Source of the DNA: Bacillota bacterium
GTDB taxonomy: Bacteria; Bacillota; Clostridia; Christensenellales; CAG-138
NCBI GenBank assembly: GCA_023459335.1
Contig: JAEWUO010000012.1
Location: 1 to 64,000, forward strand
Reading direction: 5' to 3'
Length of the DNA stretch: 64,000 bases
Shown: positions 46,452 through 54,297 of the stretch, piece after piece
Position numbering within the stretch: the first letter of the stretch is position 1
Layout of the letters: every line of letters starts with the position of its first letter
Translations under genes and position numbers: made by a program
Notes under the pieces: model-generated
The model's input: only the letters and a program-made list of their open reading frames with translations
What the model was told of the DNA's origin: nothing
Database searches by the model: none

Positions 46452-46480
46452 AAGGGTAACTATTAAATGTAGTTACCCTT
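46452..46480 (+). terminator. Terminator of lipoprotein gene
   Basis: 11-bp stem AAGGGTAACTA/TAGTTACCCTT; overlaps the -35 of the next promoter, whose downstream sequence is T-rich. Confidence 0.75.
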
Positions 46481-46507
46481 GACTTATTTTTATATTTTTG
46501 TTATAAT
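46479..46507 (+). promoter_or_regulatory. Promoter after the lipoprotein gene
   Basis: TTGACT, 17 bp, TATAAT (46502-46507), TGT extension. Followed by about 100 bases of leader and a second promoter. Confidence 0.72.
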
Positions 46508-46605
46508 TATTTTATAATATTTTTACAAAAGGTTCTATAAGCACTAAAGTATGTGAGAATACAATATAGTATATTTTACCAACTATGGGAAAACATTTCT
46601 TATTG

Positions 46606-46634
46606 TTGACTTTTATCACTAAATGTGATATAAT
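46606..46634 (+). promoter_or_regulatory. Promoter for 46659 gene set
   Basis: TTGACT, 17 bp, TATAAT (46629-46634), TGA extension, TATATTATAG. Confidence 0.85.
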
Positions 46635-46658
46635 TATATTATAGTAAAAGAGGGAGAG

Positions 46659-47150
46659 GTGAGAACTATTGAACGATTTGCAGTAGCAAATACTGATTTC
46701 TTTAATCAAAAAGTTTCTAATAAAAGGAAATTAACAATTGAAGAAAATAACACAATCATAATTGAGAACTGGAATAAAATAGTCTCAAATGAGGATACAG
46801 TATTTCATCTCGGTGGAGTATCATCAAATGTTGGAATAGAAAAAATAAAGCAAATTATTAACCAATTAAATGGTAAAAAAGTTTTAATTTACTCTGAAAG
46901 AGATAGATTTCTTTCAGCAGAAAGATGGTTAAAATTAGGATTTAACGAGGTTGTAAAGTATAATCTTTTCTTTGGTGAGGATGGATTGTACTTGTGCAAT
47001 AAGATAGAAGGTGTCTATGGAAAACTTAAATTTATAGATGCTGATAAAAACAACTATAAAAAACATGAAGGTAGAGTAGTTAGTGCTAATATAGATTATT
47101 GGGATTTATACCCAGTAAACTTCACCACATTACTCGAGGAGTTTAAATGA
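46659..47150 (+). CDS. Metallophosphoesterase-like protein with lost active site
   Basis: 163 residues, GTG start. It follows the layout of small calcineurin-like phosphatases (NTDFFNQ, IIIENWNKIVSNEDTVFHLG, INQLNGKKVLIYSERDRF, YPVNF) but the metal ligands expected in DTHFGH, HLGD, GNHD and the final GH are replaced (NTDFFN, HLGG, SERD). Probably catalytically dead, perhaps a binding protein. Confidence 0.65.
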   Translation: MRTIERFAVANTDFFNQKVSNKRKLTIEENNTIIIENWNKIVSNEDTVFHLGGVSSNVGIEKIKQIINQLNGKKVLIYSERDRFLSAERWLKLGFNEVVKYNLFFGEDGLYLCNKIEGVYGKLKFIDADKNNYKKHEGRVVSANIDYWDLYPVNFTTLLEEFK

Positions 47151-47542
47151 AAGAAAAAGACAAAGAAAAAGCTTATAAGCATAAAGGTTTAGGTTTCTTA
47201 TCTACGACTAGATTTCCTTTTTTCCTAATTCCATCATTGGTTTTAGATTTCAATGGAAATAAAATACTATTTTTGAAAGTATTACTATGTTTTGCACTTT
47301 TGTCAGTACTTTTAGTTCATGAATATAAAAGATATATTTATGAAGAAAAGTATGATATTATTCAAAGCCTAATCTTCTTATATATATGTGGATTGTCGGC
47401 TCTACAAATTCATGGTGGTATTATTCCCATAGCTATTGGCTTTGGAATACAGTTAATATTCTTTTTCATAAGATTAAAAATCGAAGATAATATTTTCTAT
47501 AAAATTGAAAGAGAAAGTGAGGAAGAGAATAATGAAAAGTAA
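47147..47542 (+). CDS. Membrane protein
   Basis: 131 residues, three to four hydrophobic helices (FFLIPSLVLDF; ILFLKVLLCFALLSVLLVHE; IIQSLIFLYICGLSAL; GGIIPIAIGFGIQLIFFFIR) and charged ends. Overlaps the previous stop by 4 bp. No family recognised. Confidence 0.75.
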   Translation: MKEKDKEKAYKHKGLGFLSTTRFPFFLIPSLVLDFNGNKILFLKVLLCFALLSVLLVHEYKRYIYEEKYDIIQSLIFLYICGLSALQIHGGIIPIAIGFGIQLIFFFIRLKIEDNIFYKIERESEEENNEK

Positions 47543-47993
47543 AATTAGAGATTATATTATGGAAATGGAGATAGAGACAAAAAGAGAAAACTACAACCCT
47601 CTAGATAACATAGATTATAGCTTCATAAATTTCTTATTAGTTGAAGGTTTTAATCAGGATATTTTCCTCGACAAGGAGTTTGAATTCCTTTATAAATTAA
47701 GTGCTGAAGACAAACTATTAGAGAATAATTATGAGAAAAAGTTAATTGAAATAATTAATAAATATTGTCTTTTAGAAACTTTAGATTATAAAATAGTTAA
47801 AAAATGGGTGAAAAAATATGTGCAAATGTTCTATAAAGAATATATAGTATCTGAAAAAATCTATATTAAAGAAGAGATAAAAGAGCAAATAGTAAAGCTC
47901 TTACTAGAATGCGATAAAGTCCAAAAATCTAAAACTGAGAAAATTAGATTTATAAGTTGTTTTGTTCCAGTCCTAAAGAATCTGTGGATATAA
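47532..47993 (+). CDS. Hypothetical helical protein
   Basis: 153 residues from ATG 47532 (behind GAGGAAGAG; the frame is open to 47505). Charged, alpha-helical (IRDYIMEMEIETKRENYNPL; VKKWVKKYVQMFYKEYI). Overlaps the membrane-protein gene by 11 bp; not recognised. Confidence 0.75.
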   Translation: MKSKIRDYIMEMEIETKRENYNPLDNIDYSFINFLLVEGFNQDIFLDKEFEFLYKLSAEDKLLENNYEKKLIEIINKYCLLETLDYKIVKKWVKKYVQMFYKEYIVSEKIYIKEEIKEQIVKLLLECDKVQKSKTEKIRFISCFVPVLKNLWI

Positions 47994-48022
47994 TTGACTT
48001 ATTTTTAGATATGTGATATAAT
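47994..48022 (+). promoter_or_regulatory. Promoter for Ro60/DUF2828-like gene
   Basis: TTGACT starting right at the previous stop, 17 bp, TATAAT (48017-48022). Confidence 0.84.
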
Positions 48023-48064
48023 AATAATATAATAAAAATTAAATTGGATTGAAGGAGAATAATT

Positions 48065-49468
48065 ATGATAAAGAAAACTGAAAATGGAGCTATTGCATTT
48101 GAAGGTCTATGTTCAAAAGTAACAACATTATTCGGGTCGATAGGAGCATCTAGAAACATAGATGAAGAAATTATTGTTGATAGAATTAAAGAGGCTTATA
48201 ATGAATCGGTAGACTTAACTCGTCGTATGTGTCTATATGCCAGAGATATTCGTTGTGGCGGACTAGGAGAGAGAAAAGTAGGAAGAATATTCATAGAAAC
48301 TATGTATAAACTTGATACTGATTTTATATTACAAAATTTAGATAAGCTAGTATTATATGGACGCTGGGACGACATTACTGATTTGTTTGTAAAAACAAAA
48401 GATGAAAAAATTTTAAAATTCATATACAAACAACTACAAGATGATTTTGTTTCAAAAACCCCAAGTCTTTTGGCTAAATGGATGCCAAGCGAAAATACGT
48501 CTTCAAACAAGACTAGGGCGGCCGCAAAGACAATTAGAAAATCTTTAGAGATGAGTTCTAAGGAGTATAGAAAGATGCTATCTGGAATAAGAAAGAAGTT
48601 AAATTTAGTAGAAACAAAGTTAACTAATAAGTCTTATGATGAAATTGAATACTCAGGCGTACCTTCTGTTGCTATGAATATGTATAAGAAGACTTTTATT
48701 GAAAAAGACGGAGAAAGATTCGAGGAATTTATTTCCAAAGTGGAAAATGGTGAAGATACTATTAATGCCGGTGTATTATTTCCTTACAATATAATAGAAA
48801 GTTTCAATAGACGCTACTTAACTAGCGACGAGCTAAGGGTGGTAGAGCAACAATGGAAGGCACTACCAGACTATGTTGATTTCTCGGAAGATGTGCTCGT
48901 CATGGCGGACGTATCTGGATCAATGGAAGGGCGTCCAATGGCAACTTCAATAGGTATGGCTCTATATTTTGCAGAAAGAAATACTGGTGTATTTAAAAAT
49001 CAATTTGTTACTTTTACAGATATCCCTAGATTATTTCATTTAGATCCAACGCTATCTCTTGAGGATAGATATAGATTAGTTTCAAAGGAAGTTGGATACA
49101 ATACTAACTTAGATGGAGCATTGGGGGCTATTGTTAAATCAAATGGTTCTCCTAAAGCTTTGCTTGTAATATCCGATTGTGAGATAGATTGTTTCGTTGG
49201 TGATGGTAAAAGAGTTCAGACAATAGTTGCTAAATATAAGTCGATATTTAAAGCGGCGGGAAAAACTATGCCCAAAATAATATTCTGGAATGTTGAGGGC
49301 GGAAAGAGCTTTCTATCTCTTGAGAATGAGAATGTTGCATTTACCTCTGGGTATTCCGCATCAATCTTTAATCAATTGGAGAGTTTAATAAAGAAGGGAT
49401 CAATAGAGGCGATAATAGAAATATTATCTAAATATGAATATAATACTGAGGAGGATATGCAATGGTAA
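48065..49468 (+). CDS. DUF2828/Ro60 (TROVE-vWA)-like protein
   Basis: 467 residues. N-terminal helical repeat part: ESVDLTRRMCLYARDIRCGG, LGERKVGRIFIETMY, LYGRWDDITDLF, RAAAKTIRKSL; C-terminal von Willebrand A domain with MIDAS VLVMADVSGSMEG, FVTFTDIP, LLVISDCEID. Ro60-like proteins bind misfolded RNA and Y RNAs and in bacteria assist RNA decay. A structured-RNA cluster lies 4-7 kb downstream. Known in phages as DUF2828, function unproven. Confidence 0.82.
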   Translation: MIKKTENGAIAFEGLCSKVTTLFGSIGASRNIDEEIIVDRIKEAYNESVDLTRRMCLYARDIRCGGLGERKVGRIFIETMYKLDTDFILQNLDKLVLYGRWDDITDLFVKTKDEKILKFIYKQLQDDFVSKTPSLLAKWMPSENTSSNKTRAAAKTIRKSLEMSSKEYRKMLSGIRKKLNLVETKLTNKSYDEIEYSGVPSVAMNMYKKTFIEKDGERFEEFISKVENGEDTINAGVLFPYNIIESFNRRYLTSDELRVVEQQWKALPDYVDFSEDVLVMADVSGSMEGRPMATSIGMALYFAERNTGVFKNQFVTFTDIPRLFHLDPTLSLEDRYRLVSKEVGYNTNLDGALGAIVKSNGSPKALLVISDCEIDCFVGDGKRVQTIVAKYKSIFKAAGKTMPKIIFWNVEGGKSFLSLENENVAFTSGYSASIFNQLESLIKKGSIEAIIEILSKYEYNTEEDMQW

Positions 49469-50184
49469 TGACATTTGTTGAATTATTAGCAGAGCAGCCA
49501 AATGATCCGAAGGTGGATCAAAGTATAAAAATATTGATGGATGTATTGGGAGGAAAAAAAGAAAAGAAAGAGGATGTAAATATGGATAATATCTTAGAAA
49601 ATGTGATTGATGAGATTGTTGCAAATATCGATAGTTTAGATTCGTTAGCATATACAATTACTGTTGATAATAAGGGGAATATTAACATAAAAGAAGGTTT
49701 GATACTTCCTTCAAAAGAACCAGTAACAGAAGAGCTTGAAGAGCTTAAAGAGACAGAAGAAAGCATAGGAAGTTACGGCTTCTTGGTGCGAGAATATCGA
49801 AATGAATTAACAAAGGTAAATAATGACATTGAGGTGTTATTGGAAGAATATAAAAAAGCCTCAATGCAAAAAATAAAATTAACCGAAGAAATTGATAATG
49901 CAACAGAAGATTTAGAAGGACTCTCTCTTGAAGCAGTAAGAGCTTTCTATATGTGCACTAATGAGCCATCTAATAGAAATACTCTAGCAGAAAAATTAGT
50001 AGAGATTAAGTATAAAGAAAATTCTATAAATGATTTAGAGATGGAACTTCACTCTGAAAATGAAATATTAAATTCTATTCCAGAAATTATGGAAGAGAAA
50101 TATTGTACAGTAGAAGAGATCGAAGAAATTTTAGAGAACCTCAACGCATCTTTACAGGAAATCGATTCGTCTTTTTATATCTAA
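49462..50184 (+). CDS. Coiled-coil hypothetical protein
   Basis: 240 residues, acidic, long coiled coil from about 85 to 200 (EELEELKETEESIGSYG; VLLEEYKKASMQKIKLTEEI; SINDLEMELHSENEIL). Start overlaps the DUF2828 stop, so coupled to it. No family recognised. Confidence 0.78.
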   Translation: MVMTFVELLAEQPNDPKVDQSIKILMDVLGGKKEKKEDVNMDNILENVIDEIVANIDSLDSLAYTITVDNKGNINIKEGLILPSKEPVTEELEELKETEESIGSYGFLVREYRNELTKVNNDIEVLLEEYKKASMQKIKLTEEIDNATEDLEGLSLEAVRAFYMCTNEPSNRNTLAEKLVEIKYKENSINDLEMELHSENEILNSIPEIMEEKYCTVEEIEEILENLNASLQEIDSSFYI

Positions 50185-50201
50185 ACATCTTATAACATAT
50201 G

Positions 50202-50252
50202 TGCGGCGGCTATATCGAACCCAAGAATAATATTAAGCCGCCGCATTTATTG
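50202..50252 (+). terminator. GC-rich terminator
   Basis: 10-bp stem TGCGGCGGCT/AGCCGCCGCA around a 24-base loop, then TTTATTGATTTTATTTTT; made of the CGGC words over-represented in this genome. Confidence 0.8.
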
Positions 50253-50278
50253 ATTTTATTTTTACTTTGTGTTATAAT
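50250..50278 (+). promoter_or_regulatory. Promoter for RNA ligase gene
   Basis: TTGATT, 17 bp, TATAAT (50273-50278). Confidence 0.78.
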
Positions 50279-50319
50279 TAATATAGAAAGTAAAATAAGG
50301 AAAGAAAGAAGGTATAGTT

Positions 50320-51438
50320 ATGGGAATAAAAGCACTACAAGAAATTATGAAAACGAATAAAGATTGGAGAAATGTCTTCAAAAATGATTTTAACTTAATT
50401 GTTAATGAAGATGACGATTATATATTAATATATTACACCAATTCTACCCCTAGAGAATATGAATTTCTTCATTGGACTAGAGGAGTAATATTTTCAAAAG
50501 TGGATTGTTCTATTGTTGCTGCACCTTTTAAAAGGTTCTTCAACTATGGAGAACCATATGCTTCCAAACTATATGGAAAATTAAGATTTTTCGAGAAAAT
50601 AGATGGTTCTTTAATAAAAATGTGGTTTCATAATGATGAATGGCACATTTCCACTCAAAAAAATATTGACGCAGGCAATGCCTTAGTCGATTTATCAATA
50701 TTTTCTTTCAAAGATTTATTTATGGATGGACTAAAGGCTCAAGGTTTTTCTTTTTATAAGTTAGATAAGGGAGTAACTTATCTATTTGAATTGGTGTCAC
50801 CATATAATCAAGTGGTCGTAGCTCACGAAAGATGTCAAGTGTATCACTTAGCTTCTAGAGAAAATTCTTCTCTTAAAGAAATAGAGGTTGATATTGGAAT
50901 ACAAAAACCTCGAGAATATGGGTTTTTAAATATAGAAGAGGCTTGCGAGTTTGCTGATAAGTTTGATAACCTATCAATTGAAGGGTTTGTTGTAGTTGAT
51001 GAGCTCTATAATAGAGTAAAATTAAAAACAAAAAAATATATAATGGCTCATCATATGAGAACTAATAGCAAATCCTTAAAATCTTTTTTAAGTATCATTG
51101 TTAATGGTGAAGCTTCGGAGTTTAGAGCTTATTTCCCAAAAGAAGGGGAGATTTTATTATTTTTAGAAAAAACTATTCAACATTTAGAGGATACTGTTTT
51201 TCTAAAAACTAAATATTATAAATCTATATCTAATGGGAAAAAAGATTTTGTCCAAAAAATACAAGAAGAAGATGGTTATATTAAGTCTCTACTGTTAATA
51301 TCCTATGACAAACCTAGAGTCAATCTAAAAGAGAGAGCTAACTATAAAGGTCTAGAGGACTTGATGAAATTATTAACTCTTTTTGATCCTGATTTGAAAG
51401 AAAAAATGAAAGAAATATTATTATGTTCATATAATTGA
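50320..51438 (+). CDS. T4 Rnl1-family RNA ligase
   Basis: 372 residues. EFLHWTRGVIFSK, AAPFKRFFNYGEPY (typical Rnl1-like lead-in), FEKIDGSLIKMW (motif I, Lys nucleophile), YLFELVSPYNQVVV (III), EGFVVVDE (IV), VKLKTKKYI (V), and a helical C-terminal domain for tRNA recognition. In T4 this enzyme reseals tRNA cut by host anticodon nucleases. Fits the tRNA cluster and Thg1-like polymerase nearby. Confidence 0.87.
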   Translation: MGIKALQEIMKTNKDWRNVFKNDFNLIVNEDDDYILIYYTNSTPREYEFLHWTRGVIFSKVDCSIVAAPFKRFFNYGEPYASKLYGKLRFFEKIDGSLIKMWFHNDEWHISTQKNIDAGNALVDLSIFSFKDLFMDGLKAQGFSFYKLDKGVTYLFELVSPYNQVVVAHERCQVYHLASRENSSLKEIEVDIGIQKPREYGFLNIEEACEFADKFDNLSIEGFVVVDELYNRVKLKTKKYIMAHHMRTNSKSLKSFLSIIVNGEASEFRAYFPKEGEILLFLEKTIQHLEDTVFLKTKYYKSISNGKKDFVQKIQEEDGYIKSLLLISYDKPRVNLKERANYKGLEDLMKLLTLFDPDLKEKMKEILLCSYN

Positions 51439-51463
51439 CTTTCTTCTCATTCTATGATATAAT
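51435..51463 (+). promoter_or_regulatory. Promoter for 51498 and SprT-like genes
   Basis: TTGACT overlapping the ligase stop, 17 bp, TATAAT (51458-51463). Confidence 0.82.
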
Positions 51464-51497
51464 TATATCATAGAGTGAGGGAAGGTGAGTATTTATT

Positions 51498-51669
51498 ATG
51501 GAAAAGCAATTCAAATCATATGAAAAAATGTCAAAAAGAGAAAAAAAAAGATTATAATAATCGCCAAAGAAAAACTTGGGGTACATTATCTCCGATTACT
51601 CGAAAGCCCCAAAGAAATATACATAAGGTAAAAAAACAAAAAGAAATCATTGAATCGTATAATCAATAG
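51498..51669 (+). CDS. Small basic protein with apparent frameshift at an A9 run
   Basis: The ATG at 51498, correctly spaced from GGAAGGTGAG, reads MEKQFKSYEKMSKREKKRL and stops. The downstream part, DYNNRQRKTWGTLSPITRKP, is in another frame and looks conserved (WGxLxPxTR, seen in small phage proteins). The switch falls at AAAAAAAAA (51541-51549); one base fewer would give a single 57-residue protein. Either slippage or a disabled gene. Confidence 0.55.
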
Positions 51670-51689
51670 AGAAGAAAGTTGGTGAGCAC

Positions 51690-52172
51690 TTGGAAGAAGT
51701 TAGATTGCTATTGGAAGAAATCTTGAATGAAAATAATGTAAAAAAAATAATTACACTTATTCACAATAAACGTTTCTCTAAATGTGTAGCAAGAGCGTCT
51801 GTGGAAAGAACATCAAATACCGAAGAATTTTCTAATAAGATTGAGGTCTCCTCTTTCTTTTTGGCAATGTCTAGAGAAAACCAAAGAGAGGTCCTAATCC
51901 ACGAATTGACTCACATATTACTGATGCCTAAAAACTGCTCTCATAATAAAGAGTTCAAAGAAAAGTGTATAGAGTTGGGCGGCAAAGAGATTATGTTTAA
52001 AGTTTCTGAAGAGATTAATAAAGTTACTAATTTCCCAATGCGATATATATTGAGATGTAATAAATGCGGCGGCATCTGCTACCAATCTATGAAAAAAACA
52101 AAAGTTATTAAAGAGTTTGTTAACTTTAAATCCATGTGTTGCAGAGAAAAATTAAACTTGGAAAGTTCTTAA
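51690..52172 (+). CDS. SprT-like zinc metalloprotease-fold protein
   Basis: 160 residues, TTG start after GGTGAG. VLIHELTHILLMPKNCSHNK carries HExxH plus a third His, followed by a zinc-ribbon (RCNKCGG ... MCCREK). SprT/Spartan-type proteins act on DNA-protein crosslinks; phage versions are uncharacterised. Confidence 0.8.
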   Translation: MEEVRLLLEEILNENNVKKIITLIHNKRFSKCVARASVERTSNTEEFSNKIEVSSFFLAMSRENQREVLIHELTHILLMPKNCSHNKEFKEKCIELGGKEIMFKVSEEINKVTNFPMRYILRCNKCGGICYQSMKKTKVIKEFVNFKSMCCREKLNLESS

Positions 52173-52174
52173 TA

Positions 52175-52203
52175 TTGACTTTTTCCTCATTCTATGGTAT
52201 AAT
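52175..52203 (+). promoter_or_regulatory. Promoter for HTH gene
   Basis: TTGACT, 17 bp, TATAAT (52198-52203), TGG extension. Confidence 0.85.
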
Positions 52204-52238
52204 TATATTATAGTAAAAAAGAGAAAAGAGGTTTCTAT

Positions 52239-52514
52239 ATGAAAATAACAAATGACATAATCATAAAAATAAATGAGCTTTACTTAGAACTAGGGGTAAA
52301 AACAAAGGTGGCAAAAGCTATTGGTTGTTCCCCTTCAACAGTAACAAAATATTTAATTAAAGACTTTGTTCCTATAAAAGATATTAATGCAAAAGAGACC
52401 AAAACAATTGTATTACCTCCAAAAACTACAATAGATTGGGATAATATTTCTTGTGAACTAACAGAACAAGAAATTTTAGATTTAGATGATATAAAAAAGA
52501 AAATAGTTCTATAG
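52239..52514 (+). CDS. Small HTH DNA-binding protein
   Basis: 91 residues; residues 5-40 form a homeodomain-like HTH (LYLELGVKTKVAKAIGCSPS, TVTKYLIKDF), acidic C-terminal half (WDNISCELTEQEILDLDD). Possibly a regulator; own promoter, no neighbours in the unit. Confidence 0.78.
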   Translation: MKITNDIIIKINELYLELGVKTKVAKAIGCSPSTVTKYLIKDFVPIKDINAKETKTIVLPPKTTIDWDNISCELTEQEILDLDDIKKKIVL

Positions 52515-52515
52515 A

Positions 52516-52544
52516 TTGACTTTTAGTAAAAAGTATGGTATAAT
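52516..52544 (+). promoter_or_regulatory. Promoter of a small RNA (element E1)
   Basis: TTGACT, 17 bp, TATAAT (52539-52544). There is no gene before the next promoter 96 bases on, only a hairpin RNA. Confidence 0.8.
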
Positions 52545-52559
52545 TATATTATAGTAAAA

Positions 52560-52617
52560 AGACATTACAGCAAATAATAATTAAAACAATATTTGAATTG
52601 ATTTATTTATAATGTCT
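52560..52617 (+). ncRNA. Structured RNA element E1 (P1-CAGC-P2 family)
   Basis: P1 AGACATTA/TAATGTCT (8 bp), then CAGC, then P2 AAATAA/TTATTT with an inner CAAT/ATTG hairpin. Begins at the expected transcription start of its own promoter. First of a family also found at 53145, 53304, 53612, 54024 and 54655. Confidence 0.6.
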
Positions 52618-52639
52618 TGGTACTGAGAAGCTCTCTAGA

Positions 52640-52668
52640 TTGACTTTTAGTAAAAAGTATGTTATAAT
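52640..52668 (+). promoter_or_regulatory. Promoter for 52700 gene
   Basis: TTGACT, 17 bp, TATAAT (52663-52668). Spacer is almost identical to the promoter at 52516 (TTAGTAAAAAGTATG), a duplication. Confidence 0.83.
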
Positions 52669-52699
52669 TATATTATAGTAAAAAGAAAGTAGTGATTAA

Positions 52700-52951
52700 A
52701 TGTTCTTTTTAGAACAATTTGAAGGAAAATACAGAATTTATTATGATGGTAAATTTATTATTAAAACCTCTGGCTCATACAATATTTTAGGAGCAAGAAT
52801 TTTAGGATTATCGTATGGAGATTACCTAAGGTTCTTGGTTCAGAACGGTGCAACGATAATTGGAAAGAAAAGTAAATATGTATCTTTCTTTTTTGAAAAG
52901 AAGGAAAATGCTATAAAAATACAAAAACTTCTAAATTCTTATTTAGTTTGA
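52700..52951 (+). CDS. Hypothetical protein
   Basis: 83 residues: FEGKYRIYYDGKFIIKTSGS, GARILGLSYGDYLRFLVQNG, SFFFEKKENAIKIQKLLNSY. A compact alpha/beta protein; phage-type, no function. Precedes the RNA cluster and shares its transcript. Confidence 0.75.
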   Translation: MFFLEQFEGKYRIYYDGKFIIKTSGSYNILGARILGLSYGDYLRFLVQNGATIIGKKSKYVSFFFEKKENAIKIQKLLNSYLV

Positions 52952-53059
52952 GTTTTATTACTAGGGTATCATCGCAAGGATGTAAGTTTCGATACTGAAT
53001 ACCCTATAGACACCCCAAGTCCCAGACATGACTATCCGTAAACTGTCTAACCTCTTTCT
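52952..53059 (+). other. Hairpin-rich leader of the tRNA cluster
   Basis: Two stems: TAGGGTAT/ATACCCTA closing 52962-53006 (with inner CATC/GATG), and AGACA/TGTCT closing 53008-53048, which resembles P1 of the E elements but lacks TCAGC. No coding sense. Confidence 0.5.
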
Positions 53060-53131
53060 GGAGTTGTAGTCTAATGGTAGGACGCTCGCTTTGGGAGCGA
53101 GAAGGTCACAGTTCAAGTCTGTGCAATTCCA
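53060..53131 (+). tRNA. tRNA-Pro (anticodon TGG)
   Basis: Acceptor GGAGTTG/CAATTCC, anticodon stem CTCGC/GCGAG around TTTGGGA, T-arm CACAGTTCAAGTCTGTG, discriminator A. Confidence 0.92.
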
Positions 53132-53144
53132 TACAGTTAACATA

Positions 53145-53196
53145 AGACATTTCAGCAACATTTGAACTTTTCTGTTAAAAAAGTATTCAAATGTCT
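53145..53196 (+). ncRNA. Structured RNA element E2
   Basis: P1 AGACATTT/AAATGTCT, then CAGC, then P2 GAACTTTT/AAAAG-TTC. Same plan as E1. Followed by a region with hairpins CTAAC/GTTAG, GTTAGC/GCTAAC and TAACTTGA/TTAAGTTA (53203-53278) that I cannot assign. Confidence 0.58.
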
Positions 53197-53303
53197 AGCA
53201 CAACTAACTGTAACCCATTGTTAGCCTAATCGCAGTTACGCTAACATAACTTGAAACATCAGATAAAAAATTAAGTTAGAATTAAAGCTTAAAAACAACA
53301 TTT

Positions 53304-53378
53304 AGACACATCAGCTACTTAAAAACAAGTTAAAGTTTAACTATTAAGTATGGTAAAAGGAAATTAAAGAGAGTGTCT
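53304..53378 (+). ncRNA. Structured RNA element E3
   Basis: P1 AGACAC/GTGTCT, then ATCAGC, then P2 TACTTAA/TTAAGTA enclosing AGTTAAA/TTTAACT. The clearest fold of the family. Confidence 0.62.
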
Positions 53379-53611
53379 AGAGTAAAAACCTTCAATTTTC
53401 CTTTTCTTAGTAGTTATTCGATTAATACTCTTCTTTACACCCAAAGAAAGTATTCCTTAATGGTTTCTAGGTTAAAACGACACGCCGTAAGGTTTTTACC
53501 ATGGTTAGTCGTCCAATAATCGGAGTTAGGCTCAAATCCTAGAGTAAAATGGTTAGTCTTGCAACTAAACCGGGCTTGGCACTTTCTCGAAAAGAGAAAG
53601 CCTAACAAAAA
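53379..53611 (+). other. Unassigned non-coding stretch in tRNA cluster
   Basis: 233 bases without a convincing gene. Contains CTTTCTC/GAGAAAG hairpin (about 53581-53600), a T-arm-like TTAGGCTCAAATCCTAG flanked by TTTTAC/GTAAAA, and two copies of TGGTTAGTC. No full cloverleaf could be drawn. Confidence 0.5.
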
Positions 53612-53684
53612 AGACACGTCAGCCAGTTAAAAAACAAATTATGAATTATTTCTAGTGAGCACTATTTGTAAAACCTTAGTGTCT
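53612..53684 (+). ncRNA. Structured RNA element E4
   Basis: P1 AGACAC/GTGTCT, GTCAGC, then ACAAAT/ATTTGT enclosing TAGTG/CACTA. Left flank shares AGACACRTCAGC with E3. Confidence 0.6.
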
Positions 53685-53732
53685 TGGAATATTAAGTTTT
53701 ACGTGCAAGATTTAGTGTTTGCTAAGAAATAT

Positions 53733-53806
53733 AGAAACATAGTTCAGTTGGTTAGAGCACACGTCTGATAAGCGTGAGGTCGATGGTTCGAGTCCATCTG
53801 TTTCTA
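53733..53806 (+). tRNA. tRNA-Ile (anticodon GAT)
   Basis: Acceptor AGAAACA/TGTTTCT, anticodon stem CACGT/GCGTG around CTGATAA, T-arm GATGGTTCGAGTCCATC, discriminator A. Confidence 0.92.
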
Positions 53807-53813
53807 CTTATAT

Positions 53814-53906
53814 GGAGTAATAAGCCTAACGGTAAGGCGGGCGGTTGCTAACCGTTATTAGCCACAAGATCGTGGTGTGTAGGTTCAAGTCCTACTTACT
53901 CCGCCA
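53814..53906 (+). tRNA. tRNA-Ser (anticodon GCT)
   Basis: Acceptor GGAGTAA/TTACTCC, anticodon loop TTGCTAA on GGCGG/CCGTT, long variable arm (GCCAC...GTGGT type), T-arm GTAGGTTCAAGTCCTAC, discriminator G and encoded CCA. Confidence 0.92.
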
Positions 53907-53909
53907 AAT

Positions 53910-53980
53910 GCGATTATCGTATAATGGTAGTACTCCCGTTTTCCAAACTGGTAGTCTGGGTTCAAATCCCAGTAGTCGCT
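53910..53980 (+). tRNA. tRNA-Gly (anticodon TCC)
   Basis: Acceptor GCGATTA/TAGTCGC, anticodon loop TTTCCAA on CCCGT/ACTGG (one C-U mismatch), T-arm CTGGGTTCAAATCCCAG, discriminator T. Confidence 0.88.
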
Positions 53981-54023
53981 TAATCACTTTATTGTGATAA
54001 CCTCCTAAGACAATATACATAAA

Positions 54024-54098
54024 GGCACATCAGCAATCTTAATTCTTTTAATTGAAAAGAATATAATTACAACTTGCGGTACGATAAGCTTGCGTGCC
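54024..54098 (+). ncRNA. Structured RNA element E5
   Basis: P1 GGCAC/GTGCC, ATCAGC, P2 ATTCTTTT/AAAAGAAT. It is interleaved with two alternative helices reaching further: GATAAGC/GCTTATC and ATATAATTACAA/TTGTAATTATAT (54061-54072 with 54130-54141), so a conformational switch is possible. Confidence 0.58.
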
Positions 54099-54143
54099 TA
54101 GAATCGCTTATCTACAAGGGCTGTCAAGATTGTAATTATATTT

Positions 54144-54216
54144 GGGGAAATAGCTCAGCTGGTAGAGCACTTGGTTTGCAACCAAGCGGTCGAGAGTTCA
54201 ATTCTCTCTTTCTCCA
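54144..54216 (+). tRNA. tRNA-Ala (anticodon TGC)
   Basis: Acceptor GGGGAAA/TTTCTCC, anticodon stem CTTGG/CCAAG around TTTGCAA, T-arm GAGAGTTCAATTCTCTC, discriminator A. Confidence 0.93.
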
Positions 54217-54223
54217 CTTATAC

Positions 54224-54295
54224 TGCGGCGTAGAGAAACGGTATCTCATCAGACTCATTATCTGAAAATAGTTGGTTCGACTCCAGCCGCCGCAA
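54224..54295 (+). tRNA. tRNA with CAT anticodon (Met elongator or Ile2)
   Basis: Acceptor TGCGGCG/CGCCGCA, D-arm GAGA...TCTC, anticodon stem TCAGA/TCTGA around CTCATTA, T-arm GTTGGTTCGACTCCAGC, discriminator A. Lacks the GC-rich anticodon stem of initiators; CAT could be lysidine-modified to read Ile AUA, a codon this genome uses heavily. Confidence 0.88.
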
Positions 54296-54297
54296 TA

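Noticed and set aside
53480..53545. Possible extra tRNA with T-arm-like TTAGGCTCAAATCCTAG
   Set aside because: TTTTAC/GTAAAA closes it, but only about 26 bases separate acceptor and T-arm, so no D and anticodon arms fit.
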